Shown one piece after another: positions 1 to 7,073 of a DNA stretch of 10,221 nucleotides. Origin of the DNA: JBIICS01 sp044238735 (GTDB lineage: Bacteria; Bacteroidota; Bacteroidia; UBA4408). Made by a program: the position numbers and the translations under genes. The stretch covers positions 1 to 10,221 of the forward strand of contig JBIICS010000104.1 in assembly GCA_044238735.1 (NCBI GenBank). Reading direction: 5' to 3'. Position 1 is the stretch's first letter. Each line of letters begins with the position of its first letter. Below the pieces are notes generated by a model that was not told the origin of the DNA, made no database searches, and saw nothing but the letters and a program-made list of their open reading frames with translations.

Positions 1-82
1 TACTTTTTTAAATCTTCCTGAAAGAACTCAAATTCCTGAGAATATCAAGGAATCACTAATTGTGGAATTGTATTCAAGATAA
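1..82 (+). CDS. rpsD: 30S ribosomal protein S4, C-terminal end (partial)
   Basis: The first 82 bases read, in the frame starting at base 2, as the last 26 codons of ribosomal protein S4, ending in a TAA at 80-82. The final residues LIVELYSR match the very conserved S4 C-terminus (LIVELYSK in E. coli), and the preceding PERTQIPENIKES fits Bacteroidota S4. S4 is a primary 16S rRNA-binding protein of the small subunit and in many bacteria also represses its own operon. The position directly before rpoA, 30 bases away, is the usual alpha-operon order. The rest of the gene lies outside the window. Confidence 0.93.
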   Translation, partial: TFLNLPERTQIPENIKESLIVELYSR

Positions 83-280
83 TAATTTAATATTAATTAC
101 TAATATATAACAATGGCTATTTTAGCATTTCAAAAACCAGACAAGGTAATAATGATTCAATCTACCGATAATGAAGGTAAATTTGAATTCAGACCTTTAG
201 AACCTGGTTATGGTATTACAATTGGAAACTCTCTAAGAAGAATCCTTTTAGGATCATTGGAAGGTTTCGCAATAACTTCA

Positions 281-293
281 ATACGAATTTTCT
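281..293 (+). other. Frame-breaking deletion junction in rpoA (GAATT microhomology)
   Basis: GAATT at 285-289 is used by both halves of rpoA: as the end of CGA-ATT (R58-I59) in the upstream frame and as the start of GAA-TTT (E-F) in the downstream frame. This is the footprint expected if two GAATT copies, one at the R-I codons and one at the E-F codons, recombined or were collapsed and the bases between were lost. The size needed to restore the family sequence is 20 nt. The missing bases are inferred from homologs and cannot be seen here. Confidence 0.7.
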
Positions 294-308
294 ACAATAA
301 AAGGAGTT

Positions 309-1085
309 GTGGAAGACGTTACGGAGATGGTTCTAAATTTCAAACAAGTTCGTTTTAAACGTCAAATTGAAGGAACAGAATTTGAAAAAGTTGTTGTTCA
401 GGTTACTGGAAAAGAATCTTTCACTGCAGGTGATATTGGTAAATTTACCTCTGCTTTTCAGGTGTTAAACCCTGATTTGGTAATTTGTCACATGGATCCT
501 TCGGTTAAATTAAAAATCGAATTAACCATTAACAAAGGTCGCGGTTATGTTCCTGCAGAGGAAAATAAATCTGCAAGTGCTGCCGCTGGTACTAGTGCTG
601 TTGATTCTATCTACACGCCTATTAAGAATGTGAAATTTTCAGTTGAGAATTATCGTGTTGAACAAAAAACTGATTATGAGAAATTAGTTTTGGATATTAC
701 CAGCGATGGTTCAATTCACCCTAAGGATGCTTTAAAAGAGGCTGCAAAAATATTGATTCATCATTTTATGTTGTTCTCTGATGAGCGTATTACTTTAGAC
801 ACTGAAGAGAAGGCGCCAACTGAAGAATTAGATGAACATTCTTTACATATTCGTCAGTTATTAAAAACTAAATTGTATGATTTAGATTTATCTGTTAGAG
901 CTTTAAATTGCTTAAAAGCAGCAGATGTTGAAACATTAGGAGACCTTGTAGCTTATAATAAAAACGACCTTTTGAAATTCCGTAATTTTGGTAAGAAATC
1001 TCTTACTGAGTTAGAAGAGTTAGTGGCAAGCAAAGGTTTACAATTTGGTATGAATGTAGCCAAATATAAATTGGATAAAGATTAA
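309..1085 (+). CDS. rpoA: RNA polymerase alpha subunit, readable 3' segment
   Basis: This is the longest intact part of the broken rpoA, readable from a GTG at 309. It carries most of the alpha N-terminal domain from VEDVTEMVLNFKQVRFKR onward (about residues 1-160 of this segment, including the GRGYVPAEENK and YRVEQKTDYEKLV blocks), an acidic linker (about 163-178), and a complete C-terminal domain (about 180-245) with helix-hairpin-helix sequence LSVRALNCLKAADVETLGDL and KFRNFGKKSLTELEEL. In intact alpha the GTG is just an internal Val codon. An AAAAGGAG lies only 2 nt upstream, too close for normal Shine-Dalgarno spacing. A product starting here would lack the first 65 or so residues, including the assembly region around NSLRRILL, so it could hardly replace full-length alpha. 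Automated pipelines may still report it as the rpoA gene. Confidence 0.7.
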   Translation: MEDVTEMVLNFKQVRFKRQIEGTEFEKVVVQVTGKESFTAGDIGKFTSAFQVLNPDLVICHMDPSVKLKIELTINKGRGYVPAEENKSASAAAGTSAVDSIYTPIKNVKFSVENYRVEQKTDYEKLVLDITSDGSIHPKDALKEAAKILIHHFMLFSDERITLDTEEKAPTEELDEHSLHIRQLLKTKLYDLDLSVRALNCLKAADVETLGDLVAYNKNDLLKFRNFGKKSLTELEELVASKGLQFGMNVAKYKLDKD

Positions 1086-1104
1086 TTAAAAGGTATTAGA
1101 AGTC

Positions 1105-1632
1105 ATGAGACACGGAGATAAAGTAAATAACCTGGGAAGAACCAGTGCGCACCGTAAAGCTTTATTATCAAATATGGCTAGTTCGTTAATTACGCATAAA
1201 CGTATATTTACAACAATAGCCAAAGCAAAAGCTTTAAGGAAATTTGTAGAACCAATCTTAACCCGTTCTAAAACGGATTCAACTCACTCTCGCCGTATGG
1301 CTTTTGCTGATTTGAAAAGCAAAGAAGCAGTATCTATATTATACAGAGACATCGCGTCTAAAATAGCTACCCGTCCGGGTGGTTACACCCGAATCATTAA
1401 AACGGGACCAAGAAAAGGTGATAATGCTGAAATGGCATTGATCGAGTTGGTAGATTTTAATGAATTATTGTTAGGTGCAGGTTCTACTGCAGATGCTGCT
1501 AAACCAAAAGCAACCCGCAGAAGTCGAAAAAAAGCTGAAGATGGCACAGCCGATGTTGCAGAAACACCAGAAGCAAAAGCTCCTCGCGCTCGCAAAAAGA
1601 AAGAAGATTCAACTGAAGATAAAGCAGAGTAA
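1105..1632 (+). CDS. rplQ: 50S ribosomal protein L17
   Basis: Ribosomal protein L17 sits near the peptide exit tunnel of the large subunit. The conserved core covers residues 1-118: MRHGDKVNNLGRTSAHRKAL at the start, LITHKRIFTTIAKAKALRKF in the middle, and RPGGYTRIIK at 90-99. E. coli L17 is 127 residues. This protein is 175 because of a low-complexity tail from about 125, rich in Ala, Lys, Arg and Glu (RRSRKKAED, RARKKKEDSTEDKAE), a usual feature of Bacteroidota L17. It begins 19 nt after the rpoA stop and is the last gene of the alpha operon, followed by a strong terminator. The ATG at 1105 is fixed by the universal MRHG start. Confidence 0.97.
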   Translation: MRHGDKVNNLGRTSAHRKALLSNMASSLITHKRIFTTIAKAKALRKFVEPILTRSKTDSTHSRRMAFADLKSKEAVSILYRDIASKIATRPGGYTRIIKTGPRKGDNAEMALIELVDFNELLLGAGSTADAAKPKATRRSRKKAEDGTADVAETPEAKAPRARKKKEDSTEDKAE

Positions 1633-1656
1633 TTGAATTTGTTAATTACATTTAAT

Positions 1657-1694
1657 AAAAGGATAAGGCAAAAGCTTTATCCTTTTTTATTTTT
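1657..1694 (+). terminator. Rho-independent terminator of the rpsD-rpoA-rplQ operon
   Basis: Bases 1657-1669 (AAAAGGATAAGGC) pair with 1674-1686 (GCTTTATCCTTTT) across an AAAA loop, giving a 13-bp stem with a single G-T wobble. A T-rich run follows to 1694. It lies 25 nt after the rplQ stop and before carA. Confidence 0.88.
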
Positions 1695-1695
1695 G
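1688..1695 (+). promoter_or_regulatory. Bacteroidota -7 promoter element for carA
   Basis: TATTTTTG at 1688-1695 is a perfect match to the Bacteroidota -7 consensus TAnnTTTG. It lies 17 nt before the carA ATG, so the transcript would have a leader of only about 11-15 nt. That leaves no room for a pyrimidine attenuator. No clear -33 TTG/TTTG is present at 19-21 nt upstream, because that position falls within the terminator stem. The element shares the terminator T-run. T-rich sequence makes chance matches more likely, so confidence is moderate. Confidence 0.5.
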
Positions 1696-1712
1696 TAAAG
1701 TTTTAAAAAAAT

Positions 1713-2825
1713 ATGAGTAAAGAATTTATTTCGTCTTTAGAAAAAAAACCTGCTGTATTAGTTTTAGCAGACGGCACAGTTTATAATGGTTTTGCAATTG
1801 GAAAAATCGGGACAACAACCGGTGAAATTTGTTTTAATACAGGAATGACCGGCTATCAAGAGGTATTTACAGATCCTTCTTATTATGGACAAATTTTGGT
1901 GGAGACAAACGTTCATATTGGTAATTACGGAATATTAGATTCTGAGGTGGAATCAGGATCAATTAAAATTGCGGGTCTTGTTTGTAAATCATTCAATCAG
2001 TATTTTTCTCGAAAGGGGGCTCAGGAATCTGTTCAAGATTATTTTATAAAACAAGGCATAGTAGGAATATCTGATATCGATACACGCGCTCTGGTTCGTC
2101 ACATCAGAAATAAAGGCGCAATGAACGCGATCATTTCCTCTGATATTTTAAATATTGAATCGCTAAAGAAGGAATTATCCAAAGTTCCATCAATGGATGG
2201 TTTAGAATTGTCATCTAAAGTGAGTACTCGGGAAGTTTTCGAAATGAAAGGTGAAAATTCAAAATATAGAGTGGCACTATTGGATTTAGGAGTAAAATTA
2301 AATATTGCTCGCTGTTTAGCAGATCGGAATTGTTTGGTTAAGATTTTTCCTATGAACACTTCATTTGAAGAAATGGAGGCATGGAAACCCAACGGTTACA
2401 TGATATCTAACGGTCCCGGCGATCCAGCTGCTTTGCCTAATGTTATAGATACTGTTAAGCGTTGTATACAAAGTGGAATTCCTGTTTTTGGAATTTGCCT
2501 GGGCCATCAAATAATTTCTTTAGCAAGTGGTTTAAAAACATACAAAATGCACAATGGACATCGTGGTTTAAATCATCCGGTTAAAAACTTAATTACAGGT
2601 AAATCAGAAATTACTTCTCAAAATCATGGCTTTGCTGTAAAAGCGGAAGATGTAGAGAAAAATCCAGATGTTGAGATTACTCATATAAATTTAAATGATA
2701 ATACTATTGAGGGTATTAGATTAAAATCTAAGAAGGTGTTTAGTGTACAGTATCATCCGGAGGCAGCAGCAGGCCCGCACGATTCACGATATTTATTTGA
2801 TCAGTTTATACAAAACATGAATTAA
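1713..2825 (+). CDS. carA: Carbamoyl-phosphate synthase small (glutaminase) subunit
   Basis: CarA hydrolyses glutamine and passes ammonia to CarB, which makes carbamoyl phosphate for pyrimidine and arginine synthesis in the cytoplasm. Residues about 14-150 form the CarA N-terminal domain (LADGTVYNG, FNTGMTGYQEVFTDPSY). The class I glutamine amidotransferase domain runs from about 187 to 366. Its oxyanion region is ISNGPGDP (231-238), the nucleophile is C262 in GICLGHQ, and the catalytic His/Glu are H348 and E350 in QYHPEAAAGP, so the triad is complete. The length of 370 is normal. carB is not in the window. carA directly after rplQ is a recurrent Bacteroidota order, but the next gene is a Nudix hydrolase, not carB. 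The two share the A of TAATG, which suggests coupled translation. Confidence 0.96.
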   Translation: MSKEFISSLEKKPAVLVLADGTVYNGFAIGKIGTTTGEICFNTGMTGYQEVFTDPSYYGQILVETNVHIGNYGILDSEVESGSIKIAGLVCKSFNQYFSRKGAQESVQDYFIKQGIVGISDIDTRALVRHIRNKGAMNAIISSDILNIESLKKELSKVPSMDGLELSSKVSTREVFEMKGENSKYRVALLDLGVKLNIARCLADRNCLVKIFPMNTSFEEMEAWKPNGYMISNGPGDPAALPNVIDTVKRCIQSGIPVFGICLGHQIISLASGLKTYKMHNGHRGLNHPVKNLITGKSEITSQNHGFAVKAEDVEKNPDVEITHINLNDNTIEGIRLKSKKVFSVQYHPEAAAGPHDSRYLFDQFIQNMN

Positions 2826-3463
2826 TGTATTCGTTTGATATTTGGATTGATAAAATTTTTAATTCAATTGAAAAGGGATTACCAGGGGAACAGGCGCAAT
2901 ATAAAATGGCGCCTGTTTCTCGTTTAAGGAAAGAATATTATTTAAATAATAAGGATTTAAGTCCGAAACTTAGTGCGGTTGCTGTAGTAATATTCCCAAT
3001 AAACAATATTGCTCATATACTTTTAACTGAGCGAACTGAGCAACTATCTTCTCATCGTAATCAAATTAGTTTTCCGGGTGGAAGATTTGATGATACCGAT
3101 CTTGATTTATTAAACACATCATTAAGGGAACTTAAGGAAGAGGTTGGCGTAGATAAGGAAAACGTTAGTTTTATTTCCCAGCTAACAGATTTGTATATAC
3201 CTGTTAGCAATTTTAAAGTTAATCCTTATTTGTTTTTTTCCACAAACGAATTAAATCCTGTTGTAAATAAAGCCGAAGTTAATGAGCTAGTATTACTAAA
3301 ATTAAACGATCTAGTATCGGATACGATTAAGAGAGAAAAGAAGATGAATTTAAGCTACGACTATAATGCCAATGTGCCTTACTTTGATGTTAATGGTAAA
3401 GTGGTTTGGGGTGCCACCGCTATGATTCTTTCTGAATTTAGAGAGATATTATTAAACTCGTGA
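2825..3463 (+). CDS. Nudix hydrolase, probable CoA pyrophosphatase (NudL-like)
   Basis: This is a 212-residue Nudix protein. The UPF0035-type motif of CoA pyrophosphatases is clear at about 66-86 (LLTERTEQLSSHRNQ, then ISFPGG), and the Nudix catalytic helix follows with RELKEEVG at 101-108. As in E. coli NudL, an Asp (D92) stands where the general Nudix box has its first Glu, and the spacing to REL is one residue longer. The known reaction of this subfamily is cleavage of CoA and its derivatives to 3',5'-ADP and phosphopantetheine, using Mg or Mn. The substrate here is inferred from the motif. The start codon overlaps the carA stop by one base, so the two are probably co-transcribed from the carA promoter. 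There is no evident functional link with CarA. No strong terminator follows, and the next gene is convergent, 33 nt away. Confidence 0.88.
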   Translation: MYSFDIWIDKIFNSIEKGLPGEQAQYKMAPVSRLRKEYYLNNKDLSPKLSAVAVVIFPINNIAHILLTERTEQLSSHRNQISFPGGRFDDTDLDLLNTSLRELKEEVGVDKENVSFISQLTDLYIPVSNFKVNPYLFFSTNELNPVVNKAEVNELVLLKLNDLVSDTIKREKKMNLSYDYNANVPYFDVNGKVVWGATAMILSEFREILLNS

Positions 3464-3496
3464 TTCTAATACTCAATTTCCTTATGTATTGAACCA

Positions 3497-4666
3497 CTAA
3501 TGGTAAATGCTTTTTTTTCCGGAAAGTAATTGAGAGGCTAAGCAGGCAGGTATTGCTAATAAACCAAATTTCCAACCAAATAACTCTGCCGCCATTACGC
3601 TTGATGCAATTGGTGTTTTAGTTGCTGCTGAAAAAACGCTTACCATTCCAATTCCAGCTAGTAAAGAATAGTGAAGAGGAATAAAAAGGCTAAGGGTATT
3701 ACCCATAGTTGCGCCAATAAAAAACAATGGTGTAACTTCGCCTCCTTTAAATCCAAGACTGATAGTAAGAGTAGTTAATATTAATTTTGCTAAGAAATCA
3801 TAATAATTAAGGTGTGTTGTAAATGAATCGCTAATAATCGGAATACCCAATCCTAAGTATCGTGTATCATTAGTAAAATGAAAATAGATGGTAATAATTA
3901 AACCTGCAATTGTGGCTTGAAAATAAGGTTGGGAAATAGGGCTAAACAGATTTTTCCAAAAAGGGATTAGTTTTATAAATAATAGCGCAGCAATTCCAAA
4001 TAAAATTCCACAAACAATTAAATTGATTATTTCTGCAATATCCAAAATTGGTGTTATGTTTATACTGTATTTTTTGTGTTCGATACCCGTTAGCAGGCAA
4101 CTGTAATGTGCAATAATAGACGATAAAACAATAAAGGTAAAGCCAGTGTAGTTTTTATCTTTGGTTTTTAACACTTCAGAAGCAAAAAAAACAGCACTAA
4201 GCGGTGTTCCAAAGACCGATGAAAATCCCGCAGCTACACTGCATTTAAGCAGGAGTTTTCGGTACTCTTTATTAATATTAAAAAAAGATTTAAGGTTATC
4301 TGCTACAGAGGCTGCAATTTGTAATGCTGTTCCTTCTCTTCCTGCAGATCCACCAAATAAATGGGTTAAAATGGTTCCTAAATAAATAAAAGGAGCCATT
4401 TTTAGAGGAAGGGTGGTTTGTGGTTGATAGAATTCGTCTAATATGAGTTTATTTCCCTTACTGACTGATTGACCATATTTTGTGTAAATCCAGCTAATGG
4501 AAAAACCGGCCATCGGTAAAAAATAAATTAGAATAGTATAGTTCTCTCTTAAATTAGTTACTATGTCAAGAGTAAAAATAAAAAAGGCAGAACATAAACC
4601 AATTATAATAGAACTAATTATAACTAATGCTAAAAAACGTACGTAGATCTTTTCTAAATTAATCAC
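3497..4666 (-). CDS. CLC-family anion transporter, CLC-F (fluoride/proton antiporter) type
   Basis: This 389-residue membrane protein has about ten hydrophobic segments and the CLC fold signatures. The gating-glutamate motif is GREGTALQ (109-116, Glu111), and the helix-N region reads GFKGGEVTPLFF (305-316). At the first anion-site loop, where chloride-type CLCs have GSGIP, it has GNKLILDE (71-78). A GN-type loop, GREGT and GFKGGEVTP together are what I know of the CLC-F branch, which exports fluoride in exchange for protons. Many databases would call it simply a voltage-gated chloride channel. CBS domains are absent, as expected for this branch. The start is a GTG 36 nt after the upstream glycosyltransferase. 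That gap is too short for a fluoride riboswitch and shows none of its conserved sequence. A near-match -7 box (TATTTTTA) lies about 15 nt upstream, so it may be read from the operon or alone. Confidence 0.85.
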   Translation of the reverse strand: MINLEKIYVRFLALVIISSIIIGLCSAFFIFTLDIVTNLRENYTILIYFLPMAGFSISWIYTKYGQSVSKGNKLILDEFYQPQTTLPLKMAPFIYLGTILTHLFGGSAGREGTALQIAASVADNLKSFFNINKEYRKLLLKCSVAAGFSSVFGTPLSAVFFASEVLKTKDKNYTGFTFIVLSSIIAHYSCLLTGIEHKKYSINITPILDIAEIINLIVCGILFGIAALLFIKLIPFWKNLFSPISQPYFQATIAGLIITIYFHFTNDTRYLGLGIPIISDSFTTHLNYYDFLAKLILTTLTISLGFKGGEVTPLFFIGATMGNTLSLFIPLHYSLLAGIGMVSVFSAATKTPIASSVMAAELFGWKFGLLAIPACLASQLLSGKKSIYH

Positions 4667-4702
4667 TTGGTTATTATTAAAAATAATGCGAAGTATTTAA
4701 AT

Positions 4703-5869
4703 TTAACTACAGATTATTTCTTCAAGTTTTTGATTGTTAATGGACCACAGGTAATTTTGATGAACAAAATTAAATCCATTTTCAGCAATTTCTTTTGCTT
4801 TATCGGGATAATTAAGTAATGTTAAAATGTGATTTACATATTGATCAATATTTTCTGCCAAAAGTATTTGAACTCCGTCAATGGCGCCAAGCGCATTGTT
4901 CGCTAATGGTGAGGTAATACAAGGTAGTTTCATGCTCATGGCTTCCAATAGTTTGTTTTGGAGCCCGGTTCCTATTTGCATAGGAGCAATAAAAATTTTG
5001 CTGGCGGCATAACAATCTCTTATATCATCCACCCAACCAGAAACATGAACATGTTCGTTACGTTGAGCCAAAACCTCCAATGATGGATAAGAGCCGGCAA
5101 TTAAAAGTTTTGCATTTGGAAGATAGTGGTGCAGTTTGGGTAATATTTTTTCTGATAAGAAGACAGCAGCATCAATATTAGGAGGATAGTTCATGTTGCC
5201 GGTAAAAACAATTTCGTATGATTTAGGAGTGTTTTCAATAGGTTTAAAAAAGGCTACATCTACTCCATTAGCAATTATTTTTATGTCTTGCTTTTGAGGA
5301 TGTTGAATGAAACTTCTATCTTGATTGCTGATTATTATTTTTCTTTCAAAAAAATCAAAAACTTCTTTTTCATAATTTACCAAAGTCTGATATTCTTTCT
5401 TAAAAAATGGTTTTAAAATAAAATTGGAAGAATTAATTCTTCGTTCTATTCCTTTAGAAAAAACATCCATATAATCGAGTGTTTTTGGGATGTTGGTGAG
5501 GTGTTTTACATATTCGGTAGTTCTAATCAGTTGGCAATAGATTCTATCCGGCTTACTATTGTTTATAATAGTGTTTATTACTTTTTGAGCACTGTAGTGA
5601 TAAAAATAGTTAACCTGAAACGGTAGCTTATTAAATAAGCCTTTTAATAGATTGATACCTATTTGAAACTTGCTTAAATGAATAAAATGGACTTCCTTAC
5701 AAAATTGTTCAAGCTTTATTCTAGCTTCAGGATTTTCAGTCCCATCATTTAAACAACAAAGAATAATTTCATTTTTTTTTGATAAGTGTAATAACTGATG
5801 ATATGCCCTGAGTTTATCTCCCTTTTCTAAGGGATACGGAATACGAGATAAAAGGACAAATATTTTCAA
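4703..5869 (-). CDS. Glycosyltransferase, GT4-type (GT-B fold)
   Basis: This is a probable sugar transferase of 388 residues. The N-terminal acceptor domain starts with IFVLLSRIPYPLEKGDKLRAYH (residues 3-24), like the PEP-CTERM/EpsH-associated sugar transferases (TIGR03087 type). The C-terminal nucleotide-sugar-binding domain has IANGVDVAFFKP (199-210), VFTGNMNYPPNIDAA (221-235), SGWVDDIRDCYAAS (277-290) and the donor-site stretch GTGLQNKLLEAMSMKLPCIT (300-319), where E309 would be the conserved donor-contacting glutamate. No signal peptide or membrane span is seen, so it should act on the cytoplasmic face. Donor and acceptor cannot be read from sequence. The start is a TTG, 7 nt after the preceding glycosyltransferase stop, chosen because the family N-terminus begins there and no ATG is near. 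Context suggests a lipopolysaccharide or other envelope glycan. Confidence 0.88.
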   Translation of the reverse strand: MKIFVLLSRIPYPLEKGDKLRAYHQLLHLSKKNEIILCCLNDGTENPEARIKLEQFCKEVHFIHLSKFQIGINLLKGLFNKLPFQVNYFYHYSAQKVINTIINNSKPDRIYCQLIRTTEYVKHLTNIPKTLDYMDVFSKGIERRINSSNFILKPFFKKEYQTLVNYEKEVFDFFERKIIISNQDRSFIQHPQKQDIKIIANGVDVAFFKPIENTPKSYEIVFTGNMNYPPNIDAAVFLSEKILPKLHHYLPNAKLLIAGSYPSLEVLAQRNEHVHVSGWVDDIRDCYAASKIFIAPMQIGTGLQNKLLEAMSMKLPCITSPLANNALGAIDGVQILLAENIDQYVNHILTLLNYPDKAKEIAENGFNFVHQNYLWSINNQKLEEIICS

Positions 5870-5876
5870 AATTCTA

Positions 5877-7073
5877 TTATACTGTTTTTAAAAACGCTAA
5901 CAAATTTTGCACTAAAGCTTTATTGCTAAATTCTTCCTTTGCAAAACTTCGGGCATTCGTGCTAATATACTTACAAAACTCGGGGTCACCAACACATTTT
6001 AATATCATTTTTCCAAACTCTTCAGCAGTGTCTGCAATTAAAATGTTTTTACCACTCTTTAGATTTAAGCCCTCAGCACCTTTTGGAGTGGTAACTATAA
6101 CTTTACCTAAGGCCAAACCTTCTAATATTTTTATTCTAACGCCACCACCTGTTAAAAGTGGCACTATCATTATATTGTGCTTAAGTTGAAATGAGATAGA
6201 ATCATCAATATAAGATTCTACAATTAACGATTCATTGTTTTGTTTTAAAATACTATCGGGCATTTTTCTCCCGGCCAAATAACATTTAATTAGTTTGTTT
6301 TCTTTATGGATAACAGGCCAAATTTCCTTCAAAAACCAATTTATTCCTTCAATATTAGGTAACCAGTCCATAGAACCTAAATGATAAATACTTGAAGTGA
6401 ATTCAGGATTAGAGTTACATTCTAATAATTGGTTAGATACGCCACAATAAATGGTTTTTATGCATTTAGATGGATATCTTTTTTTATAAAATTCTTCATC
6501 ATTTAAAGATATGGGGATAATAGCGTCAAATTTTTCTCCAATTTTTAGTTCGTATTTTTTCAGGCGTTTAGCAAGATGATTGATGTAAAATTTCTTAAAA
6601 CTGTTTTTTTCATTTTTAGATAAGGTTTCCCAAATGGTAAATTCAATATTGTGTGAGCGTAATATAACTTTAGCATCTGAAAATTGTCGAATGGTATTAA
6701 GGTACGGCGACATGAATAAGCTTTCAACTATTACATAATCGAAATGATTATTCGTTAAGGTATTTTGAAGAAGTGAATTAAATTCGTGATTATAAAATCT
6801 GGAAATATTGTAAGAGTGATTTGGGGTGAAAAACGAGCAAAGTGCATTAAAGGGTTTAACTTCTGTATTTATGTTTACTGATTTAAAGGTTAAATTTTTT
6901 ATATATTGATTTGGAATTTCGTTAACATTTACCCAATGCTTGGGGGTATTTACGGCCAGCACTGTTAAATTTTGATTTAATTCAGTTAATCCCCTTGCTA
7001 TACTATTCATAGCTATTGCAGCACCATCTTTAGGCGGAAAGGGAATCCTTAAACAAATTTGAAGGATATTCAT
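5877..7073 (-). CDS. Glycosyltransferase, GT4-type (GT-B fold)
   Basis: This second glycosyltransferase has 398 residues and only distant similarity in layout to its neighbour. The N-terminal domain opens with ILQICLRIPFPPKDGAAIAM (3-22), a glycine-rich acceptor-domain start, followed by VILRSHNIEFTIWE (136-149) with the His-Asn typical of this group. The C-terminal domain has YHLGSMDWLPNIEGINWF (230-247) and the donor site TGGGVRIKILEGLALGKVIV (308-327), with E318 as the likely donor-contacting glutamate. It is probably cytoplasmic or peripheral, as no signal or membrane segment is seen. Its ATG overlaps the LptF-type permease stop as ATGA, a usual sign of translational coupling, and the next glycosyltransferase follows 7 nt after its stop. 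The sugar and acceptor are unknown. The link to an Lpt permease points to outer-membrane glycolipid synthesis. Confidence 0.88.
   Translation of the reverse strand: MNILQICLRIPFPPKDGAAIAMNSIARGLTELNQNLTVLAVNTPKHWVNVNEIPNQYIKNLTFKSVNINTEVKPFNALCSFFTPNHSYNISRFYNHEFNSLLQNTLTNNHFDYVIVESLFMSPYLNTIRQFSDAKVILRSHNIEFTIWETLSKNEKNSFKKFYINHLAKRLKKYELKIGEKFDAIIPISLNDEEFYKKRYPSKCIKTIYCGVSNQLLECNSNPEFTSSIYHLGSMDWLPNIEGINWFLKEIWPVIHKENKLIKCYLAGRKMPDSILKQNNESLIVESYIDDSISFQLKHNIMIVPLLTGGGVRIKILEGLALGKVIVTTPKGAEGLNLKSGKNILIADTAEEFGKMILKCVGDPEFCKYISTNARSFAKEEFSNKALVQNLLAFLKTV

Larger units (their letters stand above)
113..1085 (+). pseudogene. rpoA: RNA polymerase alpha subunit, frameshifted in this sequence
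   Basis: This is the alpha subunit of RNA polymerase, which dimerises to nucleate assembly of beta and beta-prime and contacts activators and UP elements. Translation from ATG 113 gives a classic alpha N-terminus (MAILAFQKPDKVIM, then EFRPLEPGYGITIGNSLRRILL) as far as I59. It then falls out of frame and stops at 358. The rest of the protein continues in the +1 frame from EFSTIKGVVEDV, at about 285, to a TAA at 1083-1085. Bacteroidota homologs as I remember them read SIRIEGVxHEFSTI here, so about five residues are absent as well as the frame. The gene is 973 nt. Adding 20 nt gives 993 nt, or 330 residues plus a stop, the length I recall for Flavobacterium alpha. Because rpoA is essential, an assembly or sequencing error, or a mixed population, is more likely than true loss. 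No Shine-Dalgarno site precedes the ATG. Confidence 0.9.

Noticed and set aside
281..358. Programmed ribosomal frameshift in rpoA
   Set aside because: The downstream half is in the +1 frame, but a shift would still leave out the conserved E-G-V-x-H residues. There is no slippery heptamer or stop-codon arrangement at the junction. A deletion explains both the frame and the missing residues.
3493..3518. Terminator between the Nudix and CLC genes
   Set aside because: ACCA/TGGT with a CTAA loop gives only 4 bp, then a 6-nt gap before T8, and it lies inside the CLC coding end. It is too weak to call.
4667..4702. Fluoride riboswitch before the CLC-F-type gene
   Set aside because: The spacer is only 36 nt, and none of the conserved crcB-motif sequence is visible on the minus strand.
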